NCBI GenBank assembly: GCA_014238625.1
Contig: JABAAS010000003.1
Span: 5,764-27,864 of the forward strand
Reading direction: 5' to 3'
DNA: 22,101 nucleotides
DNA from: Alphaproteobacteria bacterium
GTDB lineage: Bacteria > Pseudomonadota > Alphaproteobacteria > JABAAW01
This document shows positions 1 through 8,187 of this stretch, piece by piece. A program made the translations under genes and the position numbers. A model generated the notes under the pieces. That model was not told the origin of the DNA and made no database searches. It saw nothing but the letters and a program-made list of their open reading frames with translations. How positions within the stretch are numbered: the stretch's first letter is position 1; each line of letters begins with the position of its first letter.

Positions 1-1029
1 ATTAAGCTGTTTCTGCAAAAACTCTAAAGCAGGCTTTGACTTAAGGCTGGAGATATAAATAGCCGAAAGCGCTACACCTTGTTTCGCGCAGGCATTAATT
101 AGAGCATCTATCGGTTGCGTGTCGTCTGCTTGCAGTAAGGCTCGATAGAAGAGCAGGTATGCGCGTGGCGCACTCGCACTCAAAGCAGGCTTATGCAAAA
201 CAGACTTGTGTAAAACATTTTTGGCTGTAGCCACCCTTCCCGCCACCTCATAGAGACCTGCCTCTGGCAATGGGCGAGCGGCGGCGAGGCGCGAGTTTAT
301 TTGCAAGTCTTTCTTATCTTGCGACTCATTCTGCAACCCATTTTGTATGCTACTTGCCTGATAATTACTTTTATCAGCTTTTTCTTTTCTCTTCTTATCC
401 TCTTTGTCTTGCGGATGACTTATCGAATCCTTTGATGAATCTTTGAGCGAATCTTTGGAAGAATTCTCCTCCATCTCTCTTTTCGCAATGACAATGCGAG
501 CCGCGGCGTGCAAAAAATTAACGCTATTATTAAAGCCGCCGTGCAATAGGTAGCCGTAGAGGCGGCGTAAATCCCCATGCGATAGGTTCGAGCGGCGGTA
601 TAATGACAAATCTTCCTGCCTATCACCCGTCAGAAGTGCCAAGGCGATGTTGCCTGCTCGACAGGCTTGCTCGACCTGCTCGCAAAAATAAGTAAAATAC
701 TCTGCTCCGCCCAAAAGCCGTGCGACCACCAAACGCGAGTGCGAAAGGGTTTTTTCTATGTAAAGATCGACCGAAGCGGGATGCTGTAAGTCGCGCAAAT
801 TCGCCAAACGTAAACTAGGTTGGATTAATTTTGCCTTACCAGCAAGGCTTTTAGCCGACTTACCATTATCGACTTTATCTCCCTTGAGTAGAAAATTTTG
901 AGCGCGTGCCAAAACAGCTAGTTCGCTATCCGCCGCGCTTAAAAAAATAATATCGCCTGCCGACTGCTGCAGATCGCAAGCTGTGCCAAGCGTAGCCAAG
1001 TCGGTTTCTTGCGCTGCAAGAAAGTGCAT
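1..1029 (-). CDS. cobN: Cobaltochelatase large subunit CobN, N-terminal part (C-terminus off left edge)
   Basis: The frame is open from the ATG at 1029 to position 1, giving 343 codons with no stop, so only the N-terminal part (of roughly 1,100-1,300 residues in the family) is present. CobN is the large subunit of the ATP-dependent CobNST complex that inserts cobalt into hydrogenobyrinate a,c-diamide in aerobic cobalamin synthesis in the cytoplasm. Family landmarks are the N-terminal MHFLAAQETDLATLG, then DIIFLSAADSELAVLA (about 26-41), PSLRLANLRDLQHPASVDLY (71-90), VVARLLGGAEY (101-111) and RAYLLFYRALLQADDTQPIDAL (289-310). Residues about 186-247 are a Lys/Asp/Ser/Gln-rich low-complexity insert that normal CobN does not have at this length. 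It lies 26 bp downstream of the chaC-like gene on the same strand and is probably co-transcribed. No strong Shine-Dalgarno is visible. A magnesium chelatase BchH/ChlH is less likely given the N-terminal sequence. Confidence 0.9.
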   Translation of the reverse strand, partial: MHFLAAQETDLATLGTACDLQQSAGDIIFLSAADSELAVLARAQNFLLKGDKVDNGKSAKSLAGKAKLIQPSLRLANLRDLQHPASVDLYIEKTLSHSRLVVARLLGGAEYFTYFCEQVEQACRAGNIALALLTGDRQEDLSLYRRSNLSHGDLRRLYGYLLHGGFNNSVNFLHAAARIVIAKREMEENSSKDSLKDSSKDSISHPQDKEDKKRKEKADKSNYQASSIQNGLQNESQDKKDLQINSRLAAARPLPEAGLYEVAGRVATAKNVLHKSVLHKPALSASAPRAYLLFYRALLQADDTQPIDALINACAKQGVALSAIYISSLKSKPALEFLQKQLN

Positions 1030-1055
1030 TTAAGCCCAATCCACTAGGTTCAGCC

Positions 1056-1805
1056 TCAAGAATCTATCGCTACGAGCTTCTTTGCTAAAGAATCTATATA
1101 CGAGCAACGCATAGAAACTTTCGACAAACCTTGTTGTGTTTCTAGTAGATACTCGAGGTTACTACCACGTGTGCCTCGCGCAACAGAAATAGCGTGAAGA
1201 CATGTGCGCTCATCAACATCACCCGCATACTGACTACTCGTACGATCTAGAACAAAACCTAAGCAGGGCGATAAAACCTTGCCAGACTTGTCATAAGCTC
1301 GTAGCAATCGAGGTTCGTAAGCATCGGTAAACATCTCTCTGCGCCACAGCTTCTGCAAGGTCTTGTATGGCTCACCGCGCGAAGGGGAGTGCAATAGCTT
1401 ATAGACCACCCCCAAACAACAACCACCACAATCTAGACCAAGCACTAACCCTGGGCGTTCCATGCTACCGCGATAAAAGGGCGACCATAGACCAAAGCGT
1501 CTGCGGAAGCCTCTGACGCAAGCGGCCACTCGCTCGGCGTAAGGAAAGTCGGGGCGGAAAATAAGCGAGCCGTAAGCAAAAATATAAAGCGACGGCTTAG
1601 CAGATGACTTAGCTGATGGCTTGGCTTGAGTCTTTGTTTCATCTTTGCCATCACGAGATAAAATACCAGGTAAAATACCTTGCAAATGCTGCTCGTAGTA
1701 GTCCTGCAGGTTAGCCATAATCTGCTCGTCGCTATAGGCTATCTCGTTTTCAGAAAAACGAGGCAAACTAACTGCTGATGATTCTTGCGATAACTCTGCT
1801 GACAC
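1056..1805 (-). CDS. ChaC-like gamma-glutamylcyclotransferase
   Basis: This 249-residue protein belongs to the ChaC/GGCT family. These cytosolic enzymes cleave glutathione to 5-oxoproline and Cys-Gly. The substrate-loop motif YGSL is at 78-81 (FAYGSLIFRPDFPYA), followed by FRRRFGLWS, RGSMERPGLVLGLDCGG and GVVY. The expected catalytic glutamate is E157 in LWRREM, and the C-terminal half has the GSNLEYLLET motif. The first 70 or so residues are an unusual N-terminal extension with a small Ala-Lys-Pro-Ser repeat (61-72) and no membrane segment. The start used is a GTG with no clear Shine-Dalgarno. An ATG at codon 30 would remove part of the extension and keep the whole fold, so the start is uncertain. 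Divergent from the binding-protein gene; likely in one unit with cobN. Confidence 0.85.
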   Translation of the reverse strand: MSAELSQESSAVSLPRFSENEIAYSDEQIMANLQDYYEQHLQGILPGILSRDGKDETKTQAKPSAKSSAKPSLYIFAYGSLIFRPDFPYAERVAACVRGFRRRFGLWSPFYRGSMERPGLVLGLDCGGCCLGVVYKLLHSPSRGEPYKTLQKLWRREMFTDAYEPRLLRAYDKSGKVLSPCLGFVLDRTSSQYAGDVDERTCLHAISVARGTRGSNLEYLLETQQGLSKVSMRCSYIDSLAKKLVAIDS

Positions 1806-1916
1806 GATAGGTATTCTATATATAAAACAGATTTTTTCCTTATTGTAGAGCTACGCTGTAGGGCTATGTTATAGTTATTTGGTTATAGATTGTAAAGATT
1901 AGGTATTTCGAGGATC

Positions 1917-3011
1917 GTGAAAATTAAAAAAGTTACGCAATTATTAACAATCCCTTGCGCATCTACAACCCTATTACTAATCTTAGTATTAGCCTCAGTA
2001 GTGTTCTCGGCTACACCCAACGAGAGTCTAGCACAACAGCGCAACGTTTGGGCAAGCGGTGGCTCTAAAGGTATTTGGGCGGTTATGCGCAACGGAATAT
2101 CCGAAGCTGGCTTCAAAAGCAACTTGCGCGTGCGCTACCAGGCAGGCTTCGGAGCGGAAGCAAGCCTGCGTTTGCTCGATAAAATAAGCGATTACTCGCA
2201 AGATGCGCCCAAAAAAAACGTAGCGCAAATGCCTGCTGGGCTGTTGCTCGCAGCAGAGCCCTATTACCTGCGCGCGCTTATCGAGCAAAAAGCGCAAACA
2301 TCAAACATACCAGTGATCCTGATCGGCGCGGATACGGGTAGTAAATCACAACCGAAAAACGTTCTGGCTATAGTCGGAATCGATGCGTTCGCGACAGGCA
2401 GACGCGCAGCCCAATACGCGATGGGGAAAACAAACTTACGAAACCTCCTAGCAAGCGAAACTCCGTCCCTATGCCTGCGCACGCGTAGCGACGACCCTGC
2501 ACGTACGCGTATTTGTCGTGGAATCGCTGCGGGCTTGCAAAAGCCCGTAGCGATGCTAAACATCGCGCAAAAGACAAAAGGCAAGCGAAAGAATGCTCAA
2601 GCAACCACCGATAAACCACTAAATATTAAACTCTTGCAAAACTACCTTAAAAAAAATCCACGGGTACCTTTGTTATGGCTCGATGATGGTGCCTTTACGC
2701 AGGAATTGCTCAAGGCAAGTGCAGACGCTCTACAAACTCCTCTGCAAGCACCTCTAGTAATCTTCGGGTTAGATATTAGCCAAAAAAACATCATCGAGGA
2801 AAATCCGCGTAAAATCGCCTTCGTCATAGACCTCAAGCCCTTCCAGCAAGGAAAGCGTGCGATGAAAATATTGCGCTCCCATTTGCTCATACCCAATAGG
2901 CAAACTCGTTCAAACGCAACTAAAGAAACGCAAATCCACAGCTTGACGCCGCAAATGCTCGACAGCGAAAAAATTAGCAAAATACTGCCAGAAATCGGAC
3001 TAACCAGATAA
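1917..3011 (+). CDS. Sugar-type periplasmic substrate-binding protein (type I fold), orphan
   Basis: This 364-residue exported protein looks like the ribose-type/LacI-fold periplasmic binding proteins (Peripla_BP_4). A Lys-rich start and hydrophobic stretch (about 12-31) form a signal peptide, with likely cleavage after SLA near residue 39. Family-like segments are IPVILIGAD followed by a Val-Gly-Ile-Asp-Ala-Phe-Ala-Thr-Gly-Arg run, PLLWLDDGAFTQELLKASAD, and near the C-terminus IAFVIDLKPFQQGKRAMKIL, which matches the conserved Gln-rich hinge segment. The start is a GTG; GAGGA lies only two bases upstream and another AGG about 13 bases upstream, so the ribosome site is atypical. No permease or ATPase of a sugar importer lies nearby. 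The pseudouridine synthase follows after 46 bp. Ligand unknown; a sensor role is possible. Confidence 0.6.
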   Translation: MKIKKVTQLLTIPCASTTLLLILVLASVVFSATPNESLAQQRNVWASGGSKGIWAVMRNGISEAGFKSNLRVRYQAGFGAEASLRLLDKISDYSQDAPKKNVAQMPAGLLLAAEPYYLRALIEQKAQTSNIPVILIGADTGSKSQPKNVLAIVGIDAFATGRRAAQYAMGKTNLRNLLASETPSLCLRTRSDDPARTRICRGIAAGLQKPVAMLNIAQKTKGKRKNAQATTDKPLNIKLLQNYLKKNPRVPLLWLDDGAFTQELLKASADALQTPLQAPLVIFGLDISQKNIIEENPRKIAFVIDLKPFQQGKRAMKILRSHLLIPNRQTRSNATKETQIHSLTPQMLDSEKISKILPEIGLTR

Positions 3012-3057
3012 CTCCCCAACAGCTCGTAGAGAAATCCATAAATAAGGCAACATCGTT

Positions 3058-4086
3058 ATGAAGTCGCCCTCTCCATCGCGTAATGTCGCTAGCAATCTTT
3101 TGCCAGTAGAAAGCGCAGAAGAAGGACAGAGAATCGAACGCTTCCTAAAGCAAGCTCTGCCTGCAACCTCACATAACCTATTGCATAAGTGGTTGCGTAG
3201 CGGGCAAGTGCGTCTGAACGGTGCTCGAGTAAAGGCTAACGCAAAGCTACAGAGTGGCGATAGCGTGCGCTTACCGCCATTCTGCAACCCCAAGCAAGCA
3301 AGAAGCATAACCTCTAGTAGCTATTGCCCTGCACGCGAGCGTGAGAAAATTAAAAACTTAATCGTGCAAAATACCGAAGACTATATGATACTCGCAAAAC
3401 CCGCAGGTATGGCTTGCCAAGGCGGTAGTGGCGTATATCGATCACTCGACTACATGCTAGCAAACGCAGCAATAGAGAATAAACACGCGCACTCGCGAGC
3501 CGAACAAAGCTTGGGTGCTCCGCGCTTGGTACATAGACTCGACCAGCCGACAAGCGGGTTGCTGTTGGTGGCAAAACATAGAGCCGCTGCCGCCGACCTC
3601 GCAAAGCTATTCAAGCAGGGGCTGGTACGCAAAATCTATTGCGCGATCCTCACTAAAGCACCAAAAGAAAAACAAGCTAAATACACCTCCTCACTGAACA
3701 AAGGCAAGGAAGGAGTAGAGCAATCAGCCGAAACACAGCTCGTGCTGCTCGACCGCTGTAGCTTGGCGCTCGTGCTATTGCGACCAGTGAGCGGGCGCAA
3801 GCACCAACTGCGAAGGCATATGGCGGACGCGGGTACAGCAATCCTCGGCGAGACAATCTACAACACTAGAGCGGAATCTCGAGAGCAGCGGGCAAAACAA
3901 CCGCTGAGACTCCATGCAATGCGCTTGCAAATTAATGCCGAAGGACTCGAGAAAAGATACCAACGCTACGAGCTAAAAGCCCACTTGCCACCGCCAAAAG
4001 ATTTCTTGAAAGATTGTGAAGAAAACTTCCTAGACGCAAGCAAACTCAAAGACCCAGACCTAGACCCCTTCCCCAAAGGAACATAA
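3058..4086 (+). CDS. RluC/RluD-family 23S rRNA pseudouridine synthase
   Basis: This 342-residue protein isomerises specific uridines to pseudouridine, most likely in 23S rRNA. An S4 RNA-binding domain occupies about residues 25-75 (IERFLKQALP, LLHKWLRSGQVRLNGARV). The catalytic domain follows, with the lead-in YMILAKPAGMACQGG and the signature HRLDQPTSGLLLVAK, in which D162 is the expected catalytic aspartate. The second signature RPVSGRKHQLRRHMADAGTA, with a downstream GETIYN, matches the RluC/RluD group and not the TruA or RsuA groups. Length is normal. An AAGG about 11 bases upstream of the ATG may serve as ribosome site. It lies 46 bp downstream of the binding-protein gene and converges on the hydroxylase gene. 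RluC is the likelier assignment, but the exact target uridines cannot be read from sequence. Confidence 0.88.
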   Translation: MKSPSPSRNVASNLLPVESAEEGQRIERFLKQALPATSHNLLHKWLRSGQVRLNGARVKANAKLQSGDSVRLPPFCNPKQARSITSSSYCPAREREKIKNLIVQNTEDYMILAKPAGMACQGGSGVYRSLDYMLANAAIENKHAHSRAEQSLGAPRLVHRLDQPTSGLLLVAKHRAAAADLAKLFKQGLVRKIYCAILTKAPKEKQAKYTSSLNKGKEGVEQSAETQLVLLDRCSLALVLLRPVSGRKHQLRRHMADAGTAILGETIYNTRAESREQRAKQPLRLHAMRLQINAEGLEKRYQRYELKAHLPPPKDFLKDCEENFLDASKLKDPDLDPFPKGT

Positions 4087-4147
4087 AAAGCGAGGTGTAA
4101 AATAGTAGCCATAAAATAACAAAAGCAAAGTCTGGCGACGGATTAAC

Positions 4148-4936
4148 CTAACCATCGTCATTCCTTCTTTTGAAAGGCGACAACAAAAGACCTAGTAGCG
4201 GTAAGTCCTTCTTACTCTCAACACCAATACCGATGCTTGATGGAGTGCGCTGCGGATTGACACTCGAGAATAAACGGTCCCACAAGCTCAAAATATTGCC
4301 GTAGTTCGAATCGGTATCGCGGCGGCGCGCGCGGTGATGATACTCATGCCAATGCGGCATAACTAAAATATAACCAACATAACGCTCGATAAAGACAGGC
4401 AGACGCAAGTTCGCATGGTGAAATAGAGTCGTGAATTGTAACAAAATCTCCGCGACTAAAATGGAAACCAGAGGTATATCCAAAATAACTACATACACAG
4501 AACGCACCAATGTAGATAAAATTACCTCGCCAACATGAAAACGAACGCCCGTTGTGCTGTCTAGCTCATCATCAAGATGATGAACTTCGTGGAAACGCCA
4601 CAGAAAAGGAAGCTCGTGATTCGCTCGATGCCACCAGTAAATAAAAAAATCGATCAAAATTAAATCCAATAGCAGAGGAAACAAGTTTGCCTGCAACAAA
4701 TCGTCTCGCCAGCCCAAAGATAGCGATTGCGCAACAAAAGCCGTATAGAGAACTAACAAAGGCGAAACAACGCCGTTCAGACCAAATAAAGTAAAGTTGC
4801 GAGCATAACGCTGTAATAAATGTTTATGACGAGCGCGGCGCAGAGGCAAGGTGTGCTCGCAGATAAATATCAACGCAAACCAACCGCCGACAATCCATAG
4901 CTTCCAAGTTAACAATGTTTGAACAATTGAATCCAT
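4148..4936 (-). CDS. Fatty acid hydroxylase / sterol desaturase family membrane protein
   Basis: A 262-residue integral membrane di-iron oxygenase. The histidine clusters that bind the metals are all present: HRANH (H103, H107), HEVHH (H116, H119, H120), an FHH pair (H173-174), and HWHEYHH (ending H200-201). Hydrophobic segments lie around residues 10-30, 50-70, 85-105 and 140-170. Family members hydroxylate or desaturate lipid tails, sterols or carotenoids; the substrate here is unknown. I place the start at the ATG at 4936, because the longer frame to 5035 runs back into the GldG-like gene and adds a segment unlike the family. From 4936 the gene begins 13 bp after the GldG stop, with a TAAGGT ribosome site overlapping that stop codon, suggesting translational coupling. 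The last gene of the GldF-GldG-hydroxylase group. Confidence 0.85.
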   Translation of the reverse strand: MDSIVQTLLTWKLWIVGGWFALIFICEHTLPLRRARHKHLLQRYARNFTLFGLNGVVSPLLVLYTAFVAQSLSLGWRDDLLQANLFPLLLDLILIDFFIYWWHRANHELPFLWRFHEVHHLDDELDSTTGVRFHVGEVILSTLVRSVYVVILDIPLVSILVAEILLQFTTLFHHANLRLPVFIERYVGYILVMPHWHEYHHRARRRDTDSNYGNILSLWDRLFSSVNPQRTPSSIGIGVESKKDLPLLGLLLSPFKRRNDDG

Positions 4937-4949
4937 GCTTGTTGCTACC

Positions 4950-7079
4950 TTAGGCACTCGGCGGATGGCTTGCGCGCCGCCGCCAAAATCTGATGAGGAA
5001 AAATAAAGCAACCAACAGAGGCATAGCAAGAGCATGGAATACCTGGACTATCGTTTGCATAGCTCCAACATCACGGTTTAATGCTCGCTGGATCTTACGC
5101 AAAGCAGCGCGAGTCGCAATTAGCTGCTGTGTAAAAGATTGGACAAGACGCTCGCTGGCATCGTCGCTAACATCCTTGCGCGAGGCTCCCGTCTCGGATT
5201 CGGCTGATGGCTGCTCGCCATTGCGTAGTTGCAATAGCCGTTGCTCTATCTCCTCCAGCTTGTCGTTGAGTGCTTTCTGTTCTAGACGCCAACGTCCCTC
5301 TGCTTGAAGACGCAAGCGCTCTAAATATACCAAAGGTCTCTCGCCGACACCGCGCGAGCGCAATCCCGACAAGCCCTCAACCCCTACCAGCCATTCGACT
5401 GCATCCAAAAGAAAAGCTCCATTACCGCTAAAGGGAGTATATATCTCCTCACCTAAAAAATTTTGCCGCTCAACCCAAAAACGATCATTGAGAAAATCAG
5501 CATCAGAGACAATAATTGCTCGAAAATCTTCGCTACTCTCAGATAGGTGCTGAGCGTCCAAACTCGGATGCGTTTTCATATCACTCGGTCGCTCGGCAAA
5601 AAGAGAGCTGTATCTACCTTGCAAGGCTACAGCCAGAGAACGGCGCGCCTCTTGCGCAGTGAAGGTTTCGTAGGCTTGTAGTAGCTGCGGCGGCTCACTC
5701 GTAAAAAAATCCAACGAGAGAAGGTCCGAGTCTGCACTCGAACGCAGTAGTGGAGAAACGCTAACCTTGCCTAGTAGCTTGCCATCTTCTTCTTTTTTGC
5801 TTTCCTCATTATTTTCTTCACTTATCTCTTCGGTTGTTTTTTTGCTTTTTTCTTGAGTTTGCTCGTCTTGTTTTAGAATAGCACCTGCACTCGCAAGGAT
5901 GAGGTTCTTGATTTTGCGCACTGGTTCTCTATCCGTTAACGAGTCCTCACCAAATTGTAACCAAGCCAAGTGCGGCACTGGCTCTACTCGACCATCACTA
6001 CCCCCGTCAATCAGCATGGCATGCTTTTCATCAGCCACTATGCTATCGGATGGAATTCCGATACCCCAACGCGCAAGTAACGGAAAGTTGCTTGAAGAGA
6101 GAGGGATCGTAACTCCGATACTACTCTTGCGAATTTGCGGGTTTATCGGTGCACTCTCATAGTATGGATCGAGGAACAACAGTGCCCTGCCACCAGACAA
6201 TAGGTATTGGTCAAGTGCGTATAGTAGCTCTTGGTCTTGTATGCGCGGGTGTAACAGAATCACGAGATCGGTTGTTGCGTCAAAGTCCTCCGAGACGAAA
6301 ACGGTGTCTATGTCAAAGTCTGCCGAGAGGGCTTGGAACGAGCGCCAAACCCCTATCCCAGTCGATGCCCCGTAGCCACCAAGTGGTTCTAGCGAGGTAA
6401 TCAAAGTAACACGCGGCTTTGAACTACGAGCAAGTTCGACTATCGAGCGCATAACCTCGTATTCTAGCGATTGCTCTTTGTTTAGCAGCAAGAAAGGCAA
6501 GAGTAGGCTTTGTTCCTCGCGCATAGGCGTAGAGGCAGATGCGGAGTCAGAGGCAAGACGCGTTATCTGCAAGCCAAAAAATACTTGCTCGCCGCTTTGG
6601 TCAATCGCTACAGACGAAAACCCCTTCTCCAACGCTTCGTCTTCCAGCTCGGAGAACGGCTCTGGGCGCAAGATGTTGAACGAAACATGCCTATTACCAT
6701 TTTTGCGACTATGACGAGACATTTCTTCGAGCAAGGCTACCGCGCGCCGCTCGAAGCTTGCGTAGGAGGGCACTTCGCGCACGAGCTTTGACGAAGCGTA
6801 GAGTGTCAGACGGAAGTTTGCATCGAGGTTACGCAAAAAGCTCATCGCCTCAGGCGAAAGGGTAGACAGCCCTTCTGCTGTCCAATCTAGCTTGCGCTCG
6901 GCTAGCGGGGAGATAGCCACATTGACCAAGAAGAAGGCTAGCACTACAAGCAGAGCTTGTTTTACGAAGCTAATAACTGCTAGTCGCTCGATGATAGCTT
7001 GCCAACATATTTGTATGTATTTGCCTATTCGCTTATCTATCGGTGTCGCTTTTTTCTTTCTGACTTTTTTATCTTGCAT
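4950..7079 (-). CDS. GldG-like ABC transporter auxiliary membrane protein
   Basis: A 709-residue protein of the GldG/ABC-type auxiliary family. It has one N-terminal membrane segment (about 39-60), a large presumably periplasmic region, and one C-terminal membrane segment (about 680-697) followed by an Arg-rich tail. The N-terminal domain shows SPLAERKLDWTAEGLSTLSP, typical of the family ('Y-D-L-T-E-x-x-x-Y-S-L-S' style), and the central region carries ITSLEPLGGY, LVILLHPRI and YLLSGGRALLFLDPY. The C-terminal part has IIVSDADFLND and LLDAVEWLVG, then a predicted coiled coil (about 590-670). Residues about 403-434 are a Lys/Glu-rich low-complexity insert. It follows the GldF-like permease by 35 bp. 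Such proteins work with an ABC permease and ATPase in gliding or envelope export; the function in proteobacteria is not established. Confidence 0.85.
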   Translation of the reverse strand: MQDKKVRKKKATPIDKRIGKYIQICWQAIIERLAVISFVKQALLVVLAFFLVNVAISPLAERKLDWTAEGLSTLSPEAMSFLRNLDANFRLTLYASSKLVREVPSYASFERRAVALLEEMSRHSRKNGNRHVSFNILRPEPFSELEDEALEKGFSSVAIDQSGEQVFFGLQITRLASDSASASTPMREEQSLLLPFLLLNKEQSLEYEVMRSIVELARSSKPRVTLITSLEPLGGYGASTGIGVWRSFQALSADFDIDTVFVSEDFDATTDLVILLHPRIQDQELLYALDQYLLSGGRALLFLDPYYESAPINPQIRKSSIGVTIPLSSSNFPLLARWGIGIPSDSIVADEKHAMLIDGGSDGRVEPVPHLAWLQFGEDSLTDREPVRKIKNLILASAGAILKQDEQTQEKSKKTTEEISEENNEESKKEEDGKLLGKVSVSPLLRSSADSDLLSLDFFTSEPPQLLQAYETFTAQEARRSLAVALQGRYSSLFAERPSDMKTHPSLDAQHLSESSEDFRAIIVSDADFLNDRFWVERQNFLGEEIYTPFSGNGAFLLDAVEWLVGVEGLSGLRSRGVGERPLVYLERLRLQAEGRWRLEQKALNDKLEEIEQRLLQLRNGEQPSAESETGASRKDVSDDASERLVQSFTQQLIATRAALRKIQRALNRDVGAMQTIVQVFHALAMPLLVALFFLIRFWRRRASHPPSA

Positions 7080-7114
7080 GGCTTTTATCGAGTTTGCTGT
7101 TCTATGTGGCTGCT

Positions 7115-7876
7115 CTATGTATTTTGCGCTGTGCGTTTTACGGCTAATACTGTCAGCAATAGTGCTGCCAAGCAGAGAGTTAGAAAGTATACTACATCAC
7201 CCAAGCTTACCGAACCACGCAAGAAGCCTTTATAGTGCTCGCTCATACTCATAGTTGTTATCGCGCGCTGTAGGTAATCTGGAAATATGCTTTCGAGTAT
7301 TTGTGCAGCACTAGCGCTCCCTATTATGGTTAGAGTCGCTATTGTCGCAACGGTTAGGATAAAAGCGGCGGTTTGACTTTGCACCAACGCAGAGAGGAGA
7401 CTGCCGATGCTCAACTGTGCTAGCGCGAGCAAGATTGCTCCAAGATAACCGGCGGCGAGTGCTCCGTGATCAGGTTTGCCTAGCAAGGTGATGGTTACCC
7501 ACAGCGGCAGGGTTAGAGCGAGTGCTACGAGAAGCAGTGTCGCGCAAGCCGCTACTTTAGCAAGGCTAGCTTGGGTCGGTGTAATTGGCAGGGTTAGTAG
7601 TAGTTCGAGCGTGCCGAGCCGTCTTTCCTCTGCCCAAGTTCGCATGGTTAGAGCGGGGATAAAGAGTATGAATATCCACGGCAGGGGAATGAAGAGACTT
7701 TGCAGATCTGATTGGTTGCGAAAAAAGAACTGCCCAACTGTGAATGGGAGGATACCGCTCGCTAGCAGGAAAAATATTAAGAATATGGCTGTCGCGGCAC
7801 TATTGAGAAAGTCGCTGCATTCTTTACGATAGAGAGCTGTTATTGGAGCTAAGTATATTTTTATGGTGGCTAGCAT
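7115..7876 (-). CDS. GldF-like ABC-2 type permease
   Basis: This 253-residue protein has six predicted membrane segments (roughly 27-48, 62-80, 108-130, 140-165, 170-190 and 228-246). Between segments two and three is the ABC-2 permease motif MRTWAEERRLGTLELLLTLPI, an amphipathic cytoplasmic loop expected to contact the ATPase. Near the C-terminus SMSEHYKGFLRGSVSLGDVVYF matches the GldF/NosY-type consensus with its Arg-Gly and Asp-Val-x-Tyr-Phe pattern. It heads a minus-strand group with the GldG-like gene. No ATP-binding gene is adjacent; the GldA-like ATPase at 13171-13908 is the natural partner. No good Shine-Dalgarno precedes the ATG. Confidence 0.87.
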   Translation of the reverse strand: MLATIKIYLAPITALYRKECSDFLNSAATAIFLIFFLLASGILPFTVGQFFFRNQSDLQSLFIPLPWIFILFIPALTMRTWAEERRLGTLELLLTLPITPTQASLAKVAACATLLLVALALTLPLWVTITLLGKPDHGALAAGYLGAILLALAQLSIGSLLSALVQSQTAAFILTVATIATLTIIGSASAAQILESIFPDYLQRAITTMSMSEHYKGFLRGSVSLGDVVYFLTLCLAALLLTVLAVKRTAQNT

Positions 7877-7909
7877 GGTAGTTTATCGTTGCTCGACGGT
7901 TAGGAGGAA

Positions 7910-8135
7910 ATGGCAAAAATTGAAGAGTTGGCAATAGGTAGGTATTTAACAAGAGCATGGGATGATTATACTGCTATTCGTTGCTATATGAAATTGCAAG
8001 AATATAACAAAAGCCATAGCGGTCGTATGAGCTAGCCGAGTGATTGCTTGCCTATCTTGAGAAAAAAGTTACAACGAAGAAGTAGCAAAAATCAAAAAAG
8101 CTATCGCCAGAGGTCTAATCACTGTTGCGAAGTGA
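7910..8135 (+). pseudogene. Probable decayed small gene, about 75 codons in three frames
   Basis: AGGAGG followed by two bases and an ATG opens a 41-codon frame (7910-8035) starting MAKIEELAIGRYLTRAWDD and ending KSHSGRMS. From about 8026 the next frame reads ELAE, a TGA at 8041, then LLAYLEKK. From 8061 the third frame reads EKSYNEEVAKIKKAIARG and LITVAK to a TGA at 8133-8135. Joined, the pieces make one sensible, charged, mostly helical polypeptide. The second shift falls in a run of six A bases (8062-8067), where one missing base would restore the frame. This suggests two single-base deletions and one nonsense change in a once-intact small gene. I do not recognise the family. The alternative is that only the 41-residue frame is real, or that nothing here is coding. 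Sequencing error could also explain the shifts. Confidence 0.38.
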
Positions 8136-8139
8136 GTTG

Positions 8140-8162
8140 CTAGAGAGAGGATCGTTCTCTAG
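8140..8162. repeat. Perfect 7-bp inverted repeat (hairpin)
   Basis: CTAGAGA at 8140-8146 and TCTCTAG at 8156-8162 are perfect complements around a nine-base loop, with G-T pairs possible at both ends of the stem. It lies 25 bases past the lexA stop and 4 bases past the end of the probable gene remnant. No T-run follows on either strand, so it is not a standard intrinsic terminator; it may simply stabilise a transcript end. Confidence 0.4.
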
Positions 8163-8187
8163 TCCTCACTCTCAAGTGTCCTTAATC

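Larger units (their letters stand above)
7877..8187. other. Gap between GldF-like gene and lexA with a probable gene remnant
   Basis: These 311 bases separate two minus-strand genes. The sequence is more A-rich than its neighbours. It contains an excellent plus-strand ribosome site (AGGAGG at 7902-7907), the probable gene remnant described at 7910-8135, and a 7-bp perfect inverted repeat at 8140-8162. I see no convincing promoter for the GldF-like gene, no tRNA and no intrinsic terminator with a T-run. Confidence 0.5.

Noticed and set aside
4087..4147. Terminator between the convergent pseudouridine synthase and hydroxylase genes
   Set aside because: Only a bulged short stem near 4133-4155 can be drawn and no proper T-run follows on either strand.
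4937..5035. Upstream extension of the hydroxylase to an ATG at 5035
   Set aside because: It overlaps the 3' end of the GldG-like gene in another frame and adds a segment unlike the family; the ATG at 4936 has a ribosome site over the GldG stop codon.
6892..7254. A 120-codon plus-strand frame spanning the GldG/GldF junction
   Set aside because: It is antisense to two well-supported genes, with no recognisable domain or ribosome site.
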